DNA of 64,000 bases from HGM04593 sp045592125 (GTDB lineage: Bacteria > Bacteroidota > Bacteroidia > Bacteroidales > Bacteroidaceae): positions 34,523 to 98,522 of the forward strand of contig JAZNUE010000079.1 in NCBI GenBank assembly GCA_045592125.1, read 5' to 3'. The translations under genes and the position numbers were made by a program. Position 1 is the stretch's first letter. Each line of letters begins with the position of its first letter. The notes below the pieces were generated by a model, which was not told the DNA's origin, ran no database searches, and worked only from the letters and a program-made list of their open reading frames with translations. Shown here one piece after another: positions 8,705-17,373 of the stretch.

Positions 8705-11700
8705 TTACTTGATTTCCTGGATTCTAAGAGTGAATGCGCCCTTGTCCATCCAGAAGCAGCCGTCGTCGCCAAGTGTCTGCAGGCGCAGCTCCACTGCATT
8801 AGACACAGTATCGCCCTGCATGTCGGTCACATCCTCCAGCGTGACAGTCTCCCTGTCCTCGAAATAGTTGCGCTGGAGCATGATATTGAGCTGGGACGCA
8901 TGGCCGCTGTTGTATATTGCGTATATCGGCCTGGCCGGATACTTGGGAGAATCGAACTGCTTGCAGCCTATGAAGCACGGGAATACCGAAACACCCTTTA
9001 GGGTAGCAGTACTGTTCTCTGGAGTAAGGAAAGGAGAACGCACCTCCTGCAGGTCCTTGTCGAAGTAGCCCATGTAGCGCGCTGTCGACTTCATCCTCTT
9101 GGACATGACTGAGAAGTCAAGCACAAGGCCTCTGAAACCAACGGTACTTGCCAGATATCCTACTTCGGCGCCTACGGCCACGACAGCCTTCTGCTTCTCC
9201 TTGAAGTATCCTTCCTCGGTTGCCAGCGGGAACCAGCGTCCGACATGATACTTGTTCAGGAGTACCAGGCGGGCCGGGTCGATTGGCAAGAAGCGCAGGA
9301 AGAGGTCGGTGAGCGGCTTGAGGCTGGTTGGACGGCCTGAAAGCACAAGGATATCGCAGTGATGTGCATACAGCACAACAGAGAGCGCCTTCATGAGCGG
9401 TTCCATAGTGTCGGCAATGATTGCTCCAATGCGCTCGGGATTGTAGTGCCAGGTGAGTTCCTTGAAGCTGAAGCCGAAATGGTACTCGAAATGCTCAAGC
9501 AGGTATGATGCCGGGACTTCATTGGGGAATATATCGTCGAACGAATACATCCTTGCAGGACGGCCAAGCTTCACAAGCTCGAGGAAGAACTGCGACATTG
9601 GATGGCTTACCTGGGTACAGAAGTCGACACGGCAGCGCTTGTCCTTGTCGGTCTGGTTTGCAGAGTTCTCGGCAAAGAAATGGTGCATGAGCTCGTGAAT
9701 GAGATGATTCTTGAGCTGCATCTCTTCCTCCTCGCTTATTGCATGACGGATAGAGTCTACCAGGTCGAGGTAGTTCTTTGTATCGCGTATGCGCGGAATC
9801 GTCAGCAGCTCGTCGGGAGTCATCTTCTTTATACGTGCCGACAGGGCGCTTGTTATGCTGCCTTGCGCGGGAAGCCCAGTCTCGGGCCCTTCAAGGATAA
9901 CGTCGCGCACCAGGTTGTGCAGTATATCATCTCCTGCCGTGTAGAAACTGTCATAGAAAAGCGGCACAGGAGTGAGCTGCCCCACTCCGCTACGCCCGAA
10001 AGAGGTAATCATGACATCGGTAGTGCCGGCACCTATGTCTATGGTGCCGATGGTGAGCACCTTGCCGTCAAAGCCCATCTCTTCCATCGCAGCGCGCTTG
10101 TGGCCCTTAAGCTTGAAGAAGTGGTCAATTCGGCCTCCGTACCTCTCGGTGAGCTCGGCGTAAAGGTATACAAGCTGGTTAGCGAAAGCCTCGTCATAGA
10201 GCCACCCCCTGCTCTCCTGGGCCTCGATATCATCTGTTGGCAACAGCAGTTCTGGAGCGGGTGTAATTGTCATGGCCGGAAGGTCCTGTATAGTCTTCAC
10301 CATCAGGTCGGCAGCATCCTTGGCGGCCTTGCGGAGCACATACTGTTCCTGCAGCGGCATTGACGTAGGACATGTGACAATGATGTTGCGGATATATCGG
10401 CGGCAGTCAATCTGTCCGTGTATGAAACGGAACTCGCTTGAATTGATATAGCTGAGCGCCTGGTTGAGGACCTCAATCATGACAAAAGTCATCAGTGAGC
10501 GACGGCTGAAATGGCACTGGTTTTCCTGCCCGAGATTAAACAGGTCTATCTCCTTGGGCTGGCCCAGATATGTTCCGTCATCGGCAAAGTAGTCGGTGAA
10601 GCCCTCCTTGAATATATTAGGGTTCTGGGTAAGGTTTGTCGGGTCACCCTTGACTACCATAAGCTCCCATCGGTTCTCGAATGGCTTGCCATCCCATAGA
10701 TAGCGCTTGGGAGAGGAGTAGTTTGTAGTGCGCTCGCTCTCGCCGTTATTTTCAAGTGAATGGTATATGAGACGCTTTGCTTCCTCGCCCACTCGCACCA
10801 GCGAATGCCACTGGAAGAGGTCCTTGCTCAGAGTGAGGTCGCCACCGAAATCGGCACGGCGGAATACAAGGCGCATATCGAACGCGTCGTTGTGCGAGCG
10901 CCATGGTTCTGAGAGGTCGCGGAAACGGAGCATGCGCGACTTTGTGAAGTCGCCCTGCTCAAAGAGGACTGCGCAAGTACGGCTGTTGCCCACATCAATA
11001 GACATGTCGACAGGAATAGCCTTAGCGGCATTATTATAAAGCGTCACCTCTGGCGCCGCGCCCGACAGGCGCAGGTAATTGATAAGGTATATATAATATC
11101 CCAGGAACTTGTACTTGTGCGGCATGTCCTCCCTGAGGTCTATGCCAAGCAGGGAAACAAGATAGTCGCTTATCGGGGAGTCGTTACGCCCATCGGGGAT
11201 ATCAAGGAACCCGCCCAGCAGGGAGTCGGTACGGTTGCATAGGGTAAAGACCTTGCTGTTGCCGCTACCGCCAAGGAACGAGGGGCGCAGTATGCCATCC
11301 TCTACCCCTTCGGCCAGCTGGGTGTCAAAGGCCCATACAAAGCGGTAGCGCTGGGTACCGTTCTTTTTCCTTTCACCAATGGCACTGATGAGCACCCTGC
11401 ACCATCCGTTGGGGTAGTTTGCGCTCTGGCCTGTGACACCGAGCTCATACATAGGCATAGGCAGCCACTTGTCGAGCAGGAGCTCAAATGCCGGCCTAAC
11501 CTCATGGCCATGCTTTATTCGGTAAGATGTAAGCGAATTCACGCTTGTCAGTACATCGGACCCTGTCTCATAATGTTCAATGACACCCAGCACTGCATCC
11601 TTTTTCATCTGCAGCACTCCGCACTCGTCCAGTTCGGCCATGCCGTTAGGGGCCTCCAGCACCAGCGAGTTGCTCACGAGGCTGTTGAGCGGGACATACT

Positions 11701-11893
11701 TTGAGTCCTTGCAGGTACAGATGTCAAATCTCACCCTGCAGTCATTGAGGAAATCAATAGTTTCCAGGAACGTGTACTTCAGGGCCCTGCCGCTTTTCAG
11801 CATTAGCGGCTCTTCAGGGTTAATATCCAATTCAACGGTTTTGAAGTGCAGCCCGGAATTGGCTATCAGGCTATTAGCAACATGCTCGTTCAT
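8705..11893 (-). CDS. SrfB-like Hsp70/actin-fold ATPase
   Basis: A 1062-residue protein built on an actin/Hsp70-type ATPase. Phosphate-1 loop: I299-D-V-G-N-S-R305. Phosphate-2 loop: I618-D-I-G-A-G-T-T-D626. Adenosine motif: V850-L-S-G-R-P855. A 290-residue N-terminal region of unknown fold precedes the ATPase core, and there is a C-terminal beta-rich part. Length, architecture and the neighbouring SrfC-like gene match the SrfB family (PF07520), first noted as SsrB-regulated in Salmonella and of unknown mechanism. It has no signal peptide, so it is cytoplasmic. Its start is 18 bases beyond the stop of the lipoprotein gene, so the two are surely co-transcribed. It may act as a chaperone or as a polymerising actin-like protein; the sequence does not decide. 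Confidence 0.75.
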   Translation of the reverse strand: MNEHVANSLIANSGLHFKTVELDINPEEPLMLKSGRALKYTFLETIDFLNDCRVRFDICTCKDSKYVPLNSLVSNSLVLEAPNGMAELDECGVLQMKKDAVLGVIEHYETGSDVLTSVNSLTSYRIKHGHEVRPAFELLLDKWLPMPMYELGVTGQSANYPNGWCRVLISAIGERKKNGTQRYRFVWAFDTQLAEGVEDGILRPSFLGGSGNSKVFTLCNRTDSLLGGFLDIPDGRNDSPISDYLVSLLGIDLREDMPHKYKFLGYYIYLINYLRLSGAAPEVTLYNNAAKAIPVDMSIDVGNSRTCAVLFEQGDFTKSRMLRFRDLSEPWRSHNDAFDMRLVFRRADFGGDLTLSKDLFQWHSLVRVGEEAKRLIYHSLENNGESERTTNYSSPKRYLWDGKPFENRWELMVVKGDPTNLTQNPNIFKEGFTDYFADDGTYLGQPKEIDLFNLGQENQCHFSRRSLMTFVMIEVLNQALSYINSSEFRFIHGQIDCRRYIRNIIVTCPTSMPLQEQYVLRKAAKDAADLMVKTIQDLPAMTITPAPELLLPTDDIEAQESRGWLYDEAFANQLVYLYAELTERYGGRIDHFFKLKGHKRAAMEEMGFDGKVLTIGTIDIGAGTTDVMITSFGRSGVGQLTPVPLFYDSFYTAGDDILHNLVRDVILEGPETGLPAQGSITSALSARIKKMTPDELLTIPRIRDTKNYLDLVDSIRHAISEEEEMQLKNHLIHELMHHFFAENSANQTDKDKRCRVDFCTQVSHPMSQFFLELVKLGRPARMYSFDDIFPNEVPASYLLEHFEYHFGFSFKELTWHYNPERIGAIIADTMEPLMKALSVVLYAHHCDILVLSGRPTSLKPLTDLFLRFLPIDPARLVLLNKYHVGRWFPLATEEGYFKEKQKAVVAVGAEVGYLASTVGFRGLVLDFSVMSKRMKSTARYMGYFDKDLQEVRSPFLTPENSTATLKGVSVFPCFIGCKQFDSPKYPARPIYAIYNSGHASQLNIMLQRNYFEDRETVTLEDVTDMQGDTVSNAVELRLQTLGDDGCFWMDKGAFTLRIQEIK

Positions 11894-11911
11894 ATAGTAT
11901 TATTTGTATTA

Positions 11912-12790
11912 TTAGTTAGCTTGAATGATAAGGAACTTGGATACGCTCCAGAACTTGGCTGGGTCAAGTATTGTAAAGGTGTTGCCGCCAGAAGCATCAG
12001 GAACCACACTATAGCTGCCTGCGGGCACTGGGGTGAGGACCTTGTACTTCTTGGGCAAGGAGAAGGATGAGACTGAGTCAAGGCTTACCTCCTGGAAAAG
12101 CGTGACATCCATCTGCGAATAGTCGACCTTCGACTTCTTTAGGAAACCGCCTGAAAGCAGGCCTAGTTTCTTCAGTTCTTTCTTGCTGGCTATCTTGATG
12201 TAGCCGGCACCCATCTGGCGCTGCTGCTCCTGGATTGCCAGTGCCTGCTCCTGGATAACCTGTGCCTGTTCCTTCTGCTCCTCGTCCATGCGCGCAATGC
12301 GTTTCTTTAGTATAGCAATGTCCTTCTTGTTCCCTTCAAGATCGGCCCTGAGCTGGACAAGCTCCTGCTCCTTCGCGTCGAGCTGCTTGCGCAATGTAGA
12401 TATTATGGTGCGCAGGTTGCTGGCATTGGCATTGCTGCTGTTAAGCTGCTGCTCAAGCTGGTCAATGCGGTCGCGATGACGGTCAAGAAGTTCCTGCACA
12501 TGGTCAAGGTTCTGCTTTATACGCTGGCGATTAACCGTGTTGCCCTCAAGGACATCCTTGGCAAGCAGTTCGCCTTCCTCAATCGCAAGGCTGTCAAAGC
12601 CATCGGCAATAACAGCAAGATAGCGCTGGAGATCATCATGGTCCATACGCAACTGGAAATTCGCATTCTCCAAAGAATCAATAACCTCACGCTGCCTAAT
12701 CTCCTTCTCGGTTTCACCGCATGAGACAAGAAACCCTAACGGCAGGAAAAAACCGCAAGAAACAAGCAATAGTATTATCCTCTTCTTCAT
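11912..12790 (-). CDS. coiled-coil lipoprotein with Cbp1-like C-terminal domain
   Basis: A 292-residue protein with a signal peptide ending in lipobox L21-V-S-C24, so it is a lipoprotein. Residues 30-205 form a long coiled coil rich in Q, E and L (LEQQLNSSNANASNLRTI; QEQALAIQEQQRQM). The C-terminal domain, about 205-292, ends with FWSVSKFLII. That ending and the LKKLGLLSGGFLKKSK segment resemble the C-terminus of Bacteroidota proteins named Cbp1-family collagen-binding adhesins. This is from memory and the adhesin role should not be assumed. It is the promoter-proximal gene of the SrfB/SrfC operon, 18 bases from the next start. The acidic residues after the lipidated Cys would be compatible with outer-membrane or surface export in Bacteroidota. 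It could anchor or sense at the outer membrane for the machinery downstream. Confidence 0.7.
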   Translation of the reverse strand: MKKRIILLLVSCGFFLPLGFLVSCGETEKEIRQREVIDSLENANFQLRMDHDDLQRYLAVIADGFDSLAIEEGELLAKDVLEGNTVNRQRIKQNLDHVQELLDRHRDRIDQLEQQLNSSNANASNLRTIISTLRKQLDAKEQELVQLRADLEGNKKDIAILKKRIARMDEEQKEQAQVIQEQALAIQEQQRQMGAGYIKIASKKELKKLGLLSGGFLKKSKVDYSQMDVTLFQEVSLDSVSSFSLPKKYKVLTPVPAGSYSVVPDASGGNTFTILDPAKFWSVSKFLIIQAN

Positions 12791-12886
12791 AGCAAGACCT
12801 ATAATCTACTCTTATAATTTTAATAATTTTACTCTTCTTATTCGTTTTGCTGGCAATCCGAACCTAGCACGATTAACCATATTTTG

Positions 12887-12894
12887 CAAAATTA
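12887..12894 (-). promoter_or_regulatory. -7 box of the SrfB/SrfC operon (TAATTTTG)
   Basis: On the minus strand this reads TAATTTTG, a perfect match to the Bacteroides -7 consensus TAnnTTTG, 97 bases upstream of the lipoprotein start. No good TTTG -33 box is visible at the usual spacing, so this is a moderate call. Confidence 0.4.
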
Positions 12895-12970
12895 GCAACA
12901 CTTTTCGAAAAATAAAATAAAAATATATAAAAATCACAAAAGAAAAGACATGAAACCATGCAGAATAACA

Positions 12971-13012
12971 AAGCAATCCCTCAGGCCAGTGATAAGGCCT
13001 GAGGGATTGCTT
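12971..13012 (-). terminator. terminator hairpin after the V-ATPase operon
   Basis: A perfect 17-base-pair stem (12971-12987 with 12996-13012) and an 8-base loop, 20 bases past the atpK stop. There is only a short U-run after the stem on the minus strand. It separates the ATPase operon from the SrfB/SrfC operon, which is transcribed in the same direction and then uses its own promoter. Confidence 0.8.
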
Positions 13013-13031
13013 TCTGTTATAAGAGCGGCAA

Positions 13032-13487
13032 TTATGCTACCGCGCCGCCAATCATGAATGTTGCAGCAAGGGCAACAATCGCATAGAGCTCGGGGAACAC
13101 GGCCAAAGTAAGTGTGATACCTGTAGCTTTAACGCCCTGGCCAATTGAAACGATACCGTTTGCACAGACCTGGCCCTGACGGATAGCCGAGAAAAGGCCA
13201 ACGAGACCGAGTGCTATGCCTGAACCCAGAACGGCAGCAGCCTGGATGGCTGTAATCTCAGGAGTAAGCAGGCCCGACACAAGGAAGTAGCCGGCGAAAC
13301 CGTAAAGGCCCTGTGTACCAGGAAGAGCCGTAAGCATGATGTATGTACCGAAAGCCGAAGTATTCTTCTTGTAGGCACCAATGGCAGCGTTACCTGCGAT
13401 TGTCACACCATAAGCACTGCCGATACCCGCAAGTGCAATCATCAATGCAACGCCAATGTAGGCGAGCAACAAATTAGCTGAAATCAT
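13032..13487 (-). CDS. atpK: V-type ATPase subunit K (rotor-ring proteolipid)
   Basis: A 151-residue protein with four membrane helices in two hairpins, the duplicated form of the c subunit that makes the ion-carrying ring. The ion-binding carboxylate is E133 (VFPELYAIVAL) in helix 4; the equivalent site in helix 2 carries Q59 instead. Residues L55, T58, Q59, Y62, Q104 and E133 sit at exactly the spacing of L61, T64, Q65, Y68, Q110 and E139 in the Enterococcus hirae NtpK ring, whose Na+ site was solved. I therefore infer Na+ rather than H+ coupling. It is the last gene of the operon, separated from atpI by 108 bases holding a decayed intergenic repeat, and followed by a strong terminator. Confidence 0.95.
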   Translation of the reverse strand: MISANLLLAYIGVALMIALAGIGSAYGVTIAGNAAIGAYKKNTSAFGTYIMLTALPGTQGLYGFAGYFLVSGLLTPEITAIQAAAVLGSGIALGLVGLFSAIRQGQVCANGIVSIGQGVKATGITLTLAVFPELYAIVALAATFMIGGAVA

Positions 13488-13548
13488 AATTCTTTAGTTT
13501 TAAGTTATTATTATTTTTTGTTTTTATCATTAATTATAGTCCAGGACC

Positions 13549-13577
13549 AGCGCTCCATAGATTCCTCGCTATGCCCA
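13549..13577. repeat. decayed copy of the AGATTCTTCGC...AGAATGAC intergenic repeat
   Basis: This 29-base segment between atpI and atpK matches, with about five substitutions, the reverse complement of the well-preserved copy at 56598-56628 (core TCATTCTGAGCGAAGCGAAG). It is the only long gap inside the ATPase operon. Confidence 0.55.
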
Positions 13578-13595
13578 GAATGACGGCAGGCCTTG

Positions 13596-15425
13596 TCATT
13601 TGAAGGGCTTATAGGCAGTACCTCCGCCCTCATAGCCGGCATTCTTGAAGAACTCCACGAACGTGAGTCGCAGCGGGTGCACAAACGCACCGAGCGCATT
13701 CATGAAGAGGTTCAGCGCATGGCCGAAGAGGAATATTATTACCATGACAATGGGGCCAAGCACCGGGACATCGGGGCTCATCTGCACCGCAATGTTGTTG
13801 AACACCATCGCAAGCACACCGCCCGAGAGACCAAGGGCAAACAGGCGGATATACGAGAGCATGTCGCCCAGCAGGCCGGTTGCCATGTTATACGCATCCC
13901 AAAGTCCAAGGCCAATGTTCAGGAACACATTCTTGCCCGGCGAGTTATACAGCAGGGCGCCAGCAGCACCCACGCCGCATATTGCATATACCACAGGCAT
14001 TGGCATTGAAGGCACGAACATTGCAAGCACCGCGCCTATTATCACAAGCAGCCAGCCCAACGTGGCAACAGCATACTTGAAGCCAAGCTGTATTGTGGTG
14101 TTCACAATCTTTATTACCATCGCATAGCAAATCTGTATACCTCCAAGTATTAGGGATAGAGTAAACAGGCTGTCATTAGGGTCATTCATCTTCCCCGTTT
14201 CGGGGTTCATGGCCGAGAATGACACGTTATCGCGCCACCAGTCGAACAGAGGCACTCCCCAGCTGTAGATATTGAAGCCGAAGAATGTACCAGTAAGCGA
14301 GCCGCAGAGAATGGTTGAGATACCCAATGTCAGCGCCAGGCGCAGATAGCCCAGGAACGAGCCGCCATTCTTCCTCATCACTGCCAGCAGCACTGCCGAG
14401 ACCAATGTGATGAAAAGCCCGTAGCCCATGTCTCCAAGGCAAAGGCCAAAGAAAATCATGTAGAACGGAGCAAAGAACGGGGTAAGGTCGAGCTCGTTAT
14501 ACTTTGGAAGCATATACAGCTCGCATATGGGCTCGAACAGGCGGAAGAGCCTGTTATTGTTGAGCCTTACGGGTACATCATCGCCAGGCATAGGCTCGCG
14601 TATCTCGTAGAACACGCTCTCCTCGTTGAGCATATCGGCAAGCGCGCCCTTTGACTTCTCGGGCACCCAGCCCTCGAGCAGCAGGAGCTTGTCGCCCGTC
14701 ACCTTCTCGCCGTCGAGCACAACCTTCGCGAACTCAATCTCATGCTGCAGTTCCTCGCTTGCCGCGCGCAGGGTATTCAGTTTCTCCTTCGCAAGAGCAG
14801 CCAGTTCCTGCTCGTGCTGCGTAATGTGCCCAAGGGCCTGCCCGCGCTCGGCAATGAGCGACGAGAGCGACGCGCTAGGCAATTTCGCCTGCTCGGCATC
14901 GAGCTCAGGTTCCACCCCACTGTGGGTCACAGTGACAAAATATACGCGTGACTGCACCTGCTCCACAACCATTGCATTGTAGAGCTGCTCCCACTCGCTA
15001 TTGTAGCTCCTTGCGCCAGTCACATAGAAACGCACCTCATAGCCGGCATGGGCAAGGCGCTCAATCTGGCTGTGGCGGAACTCGCCCCAGGGCTCAAGCA
15101 AGGCAATATCCTTTTCTATCACCTGCAGCTCGGCCTTGCGGCGTTCAATCTCTGCAGCAAGCGTATCGGCCTTCTCAAGGATGGCGGCAGCCTCCGATGT
15201 ATTTCCGGCAGCAGCATGCCCCTCCTTGGCAAGCGCCTCAAACTTCTTTATAGCACGCGCATACCTGGCTGCCAGTGCCAGCTGCTTCTCCAGTTCAGGG
15301 TCCTGGGCTGTGCCGCTGTTCTTCTCGACAACATGCATTACCCCCACCTGGCGCAGGCGCTGCAGGAATGAGACATACTCCTTATGGTACACAAGGAGTG
15401 TAAGCTTGTTCATTTTCGTAATCAT
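13596..15425 (-). CDS. atpI: V-type ATPase subunit I (a-subunit homologue, stator and ion channel)
   Basis: A 609-residue subunit that carries the ion half-channels and the stator arm. Residues 1-300 are soluble and coiled-coil rich (EIERRKAELQVIEKDIALLE). From about 310 there are seven or eight membrane helices, beginning around FFAPFYMIFFGLCLGDMGYG. The segment SYIRLFALGLSGGVLA contains the conserved arginine that faces the rotor carboxylate. The length is typical for bacterial AtpI (about 600-660). The start ATG overlaps the atpD stop as ATGA at 15422-15425, a translational-coupling arrangement. M5 is an alternative start. Confidence 0.95.
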   Translation of the reverse strand: MITKMNKLTLLVYHKEYVSFLQRLRQVGVMHVVEKNSGTAQDPELEKQLALAARYARAIKKFEALAKEGHAAAGNTSEAAAILEKADTLAAEIERRKAELQVIEKDIALLEPWGEFRHSQIERLAHAGYEVRFYVTGARSYNSEWEQLYNAMVVEQVQSRVYFVTVTHSGVEPELDAEQAKLPSASLSSLIAERGQALGHITQHEQELAALAKEKLNTLRAASEELQHEIEFAKVVLDGEKVTGDKLLLLEGWVPEKSKGALADMLNEESVFYEIREPMPGDDVPVRLNNNRLFRLFEPICELYMLPKYNELDLTPFFAPFYMIFFGLCLGDMGYGLFITLVSAVLLAVMRKNGGSFLGYLRLALTLGISTILCGSLTGTFFGFNIYSWGVPLFDWWRDNVSFSAMNPETGKMNDPNDSLFTLSLILGGIQICYAMVIKIVNTTIQLGFKYAVATLGWLLVIIGAVLAMFVPSMPMPVVYAICGVGAAGALLYNSPGKNVFLNIGLGLWDAYNMATGLLGDMLSYIRLFALGLSGGVLAMVFNNIAVQMSPDVPVLGPIVMVIIFLFGHALNLFMNALGAFVHPLRLTFVEFFKNAGYEGGGTAYKPFK

Positions 15426-16024
15426 GCCGTCACCTCCTCTCTCTGTTCAAGCAAGGACTTGAGAATCTTCTGCGAAGACTTCGACAGGTTCTCCTCGTCC
15501 TCCATGTAACGTTTAATCTTGCGTATAGCGTCCTCGTAGCCAGGAATCTGCACCTTCTCGAAAAGGTTCACCTTCTGCGTAGTCTTCTTGCGCGCATCCT
15601 CAAGCAGTACCAGCTTGCGGTTGAGCAGCTCGCGGCGTATGGCAGTCATTGCCATCTCCTTAAGCAGCTCAATACCGTCGGCAAACCACTTGGGCGACGC
15701 AAAAAGGCTGTAGGGGGCAACTGTGAAGCTCGCATTCTCAAGCACCGGGACACGCACGCCTGCCACCTTGCGCTGAACGATGTTAAGCTCGCCTGTCTTC
15801 ACAAGCGAAGCGTCAAACTCGTTCCACAGGGCAAACAGGGCACGGTACTGCTCCAGCTGTGCCGCATACGCTTCGTCATGCGCCCGCATCTCGTCCTTGC
15901 ATCTCTTCACCTCAATGCGCAGCGCGCTCTCCTTGTTCTTTATGATAGGCAAGGTGCGCACACGCATCTTGAGCTGCTTCTCAAGGTGCTGTAGCGATGT
16001 CTTGTTATATTGAAACGCAATCAT
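15422..16024 (-). CDS. atpD: V-type ATPase subunit D (central rotor shaft)
   Basis: A 200-residue, almost entirely helical protein that forms the antiparallel coiled coil of the rotor inside the A3B3 head. It begins MIAFQYNKTSLQHLEKQLKM and ends LLEQREEV, typical of the D family, whose members run to about 200-220 residues. It starts 14 bases after the atpB stop and its own stop overlaps the atpI start. Confidence 0.93.
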   Translation of the reverse strand: MIAFQYNKTSLQHLEKQLKMRVRTLPIIKNKESALRIEVKRCKDEMRAHDEAYAAQLEQYRALFALWNEFDASLVKTGELNIVQRKVAGVRVPVLENASFTVAPYSLFASPKWFADGIELLKEMAMTAIRRELLNRKLVLLEDARKKTTQKVNLFEKVQIPGYEDAIRKIKRYMEDEENLSKSSQKILKSLLEQREEVTA

Positions 16025-16038
16025 TTTGCTTTTATCAC

Positions 16039-17361
16039 TTAATTATTTACCCAATGCGCATCCACGAACTCCTTACGTATGTTAACCTCCTCGGGCTGGA
16101 AATACTTGGAGAAGAGCCCCCATGTAACATCGAGCATCTCGGTAGTGTTCAGGTTCACGTCAATGGCCAGCAGCTTGTCGGAATACTCCTTGGCAAAGGA
16201 GAGCGTACGTGTATCGTAGTCCGAGAGGTCGAAACCGTTCTCCAGCTTTGTCTTCGCGTTCGCAGCGTCGGCATAGAGGCGCACGGCCGCATTCATTACC
16301 TGCGGGTGGTCCTTGCGGGTCTTCTTTCCGGCAACGAGCTGCTTGAGGCGCGAGAGCGAACGGAACGGGTCGACGATTACCTTGCCGATATCGCTGTCGC
16401 GGCGCAGGAACAGCTGGCCCTCGGTGATGTAGCCTGTGTTATCGGGCACAGCGTGAGTGATGTCGCCGCCCGAAAGGGTTGTCACCGCGATGATGGTGAT
16501 TGAGCCGCCCGAGGGGAACTGCACTGCCTTCTCGTAGATTTTCGCAAGGTCGGAATAGAGCGAGCCCGGCATTGAGTCCTTTGAAGGAATCTGGTCCATA
16601 CGGTTCGACACGATTGACAGCGCGTCGGCATACATTGTCATGTCGGTAAGCAGCACGAGCACCTTCTCGTTCTTCTCCACGGCAAAGTACTCGGCAGCCG
16701 TAAGCGCCATGTCGGGAATGAGCAGACGCTCCACAGCAGGGTCCTCCGTGGTGTTCATGAACGAGATTATTCGGTCAAGCGCGCCGGCGTTGGTAAAGAG
16801 GTTCTTGAAGTAGAGGTAGTCGTCATTCGTCATGCCCATGCCGCCAAGGATAATCTTGTCGGTCTCGGCACGCATGGCAACGTTGGCCATAACCTGGTTG
16901 TAGGGCTGGTCGGGGTCGGCGAAGAATGGAATCTTCTGGCCTGTCACAAGCGTGTTGTTAAGGTCAATGCCCGCAATACCTGTAGCAATGAGTTCCGACG
17001 GCTGCTTGCGGCGCACGGGGTTAACCGACGGGCCGCCAATCTCAACCTCCTGGCCGTCAACTGCCGGGCCGCCGTCTATGGGGTCGCCATAGGCGTTGAA
17101 GAAACGGCCTGCAAGCTGCTCGCTGACCTTGAGCGTAGGTGCCTTGCCAAGGAACACCACCTCGGCATTTGTAGGTATGCCGCCAGTACCCTCAAATACC
17201 TGCAGCGTAACCTCGTCGCCCATAATCTTCACAACCTGGGCCAGCTTGCCGTTAACCGTTGCAAGCTCGTCGTAGCCAACGCCTGTCGCCTTGAGCGAGC
17301 ATGTGGCCTTGGTTATCGAGGTAATCTTTGTATATATCTTCTGGAATGCTTCTGTAGCCAT
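16039..17361 (-). CDS. atpB: V-type ATPase subunit B (regulatory, non-catalytic head subunit)
   Basis: A 440-residue member of the ATPase head family. There is no intact Walker A, as expected for the non-catalytic B subunit. The family segments GIDLNNTLVTGQKIPFFA, GGMGMTNDDYLYF and SMPGSLYSDLAKIYEKA are present, the last matching the nucleotide-interface region. It alternates with subunit A in the hexamer. Spacing to atpA is 12 bases and to atpD 14. Length is normal for bacterial B subunits. Confidence 0.95.
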   Translation of the reverse strand: MATEAFQKIYTKITSITKATCSLKATGVGYDELATVNGKLAQVVKIMGDEVTLQVFEGTGGIPTNAEVVFLGKAPTLKVSEQLAGRFFNAYGDPIDGGPAVDGQEVEIGGPSVNPVRRKQPSELIATGIAGIDLNNTLVTGQKIPFFADPDQPYNQVMANVAMRAETDKIILGGMGMTNDDYLYFKNLFTNAGALDRIISFMNTTEDPAVERLLIPDMALTAAEYFAVEKNEKVLVLLTDMTMYADALSIVSNRMDQIPSKDSMPGSLYSDLAKIYEKAVQFPSGGSITIIAVTTLSGGDITHAVPDNTGYITEGQLFLRRDSDIGKVIVDPFRSLSRLKQLVAGKKTRKDHPQVMNAAVRLYADAANAKTKLENGFDLSDYDTRTLSFAKEYSDKLLAIDVNLNTTEMLDVTWGLFSKYFQPEEVNIRKEFVDAHWVNN

Positions 17362-17373
17362 ATTCTATAAGCG

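Noticed and set aside
9602..10363. Long plus-strand open frame of 253 codons
   Set aside because: It is antisense to the SrfB-like gene, has no protein-like motifs, and mirrors that gene's codon pattern.
12971..13012. Riboswitch or leader of the SrfB/SrfC operon
   Set aside because: It is a simple perfect stem-loop right after atpK and upstream of the -7 box for the next operon, so it acts as a terminator.
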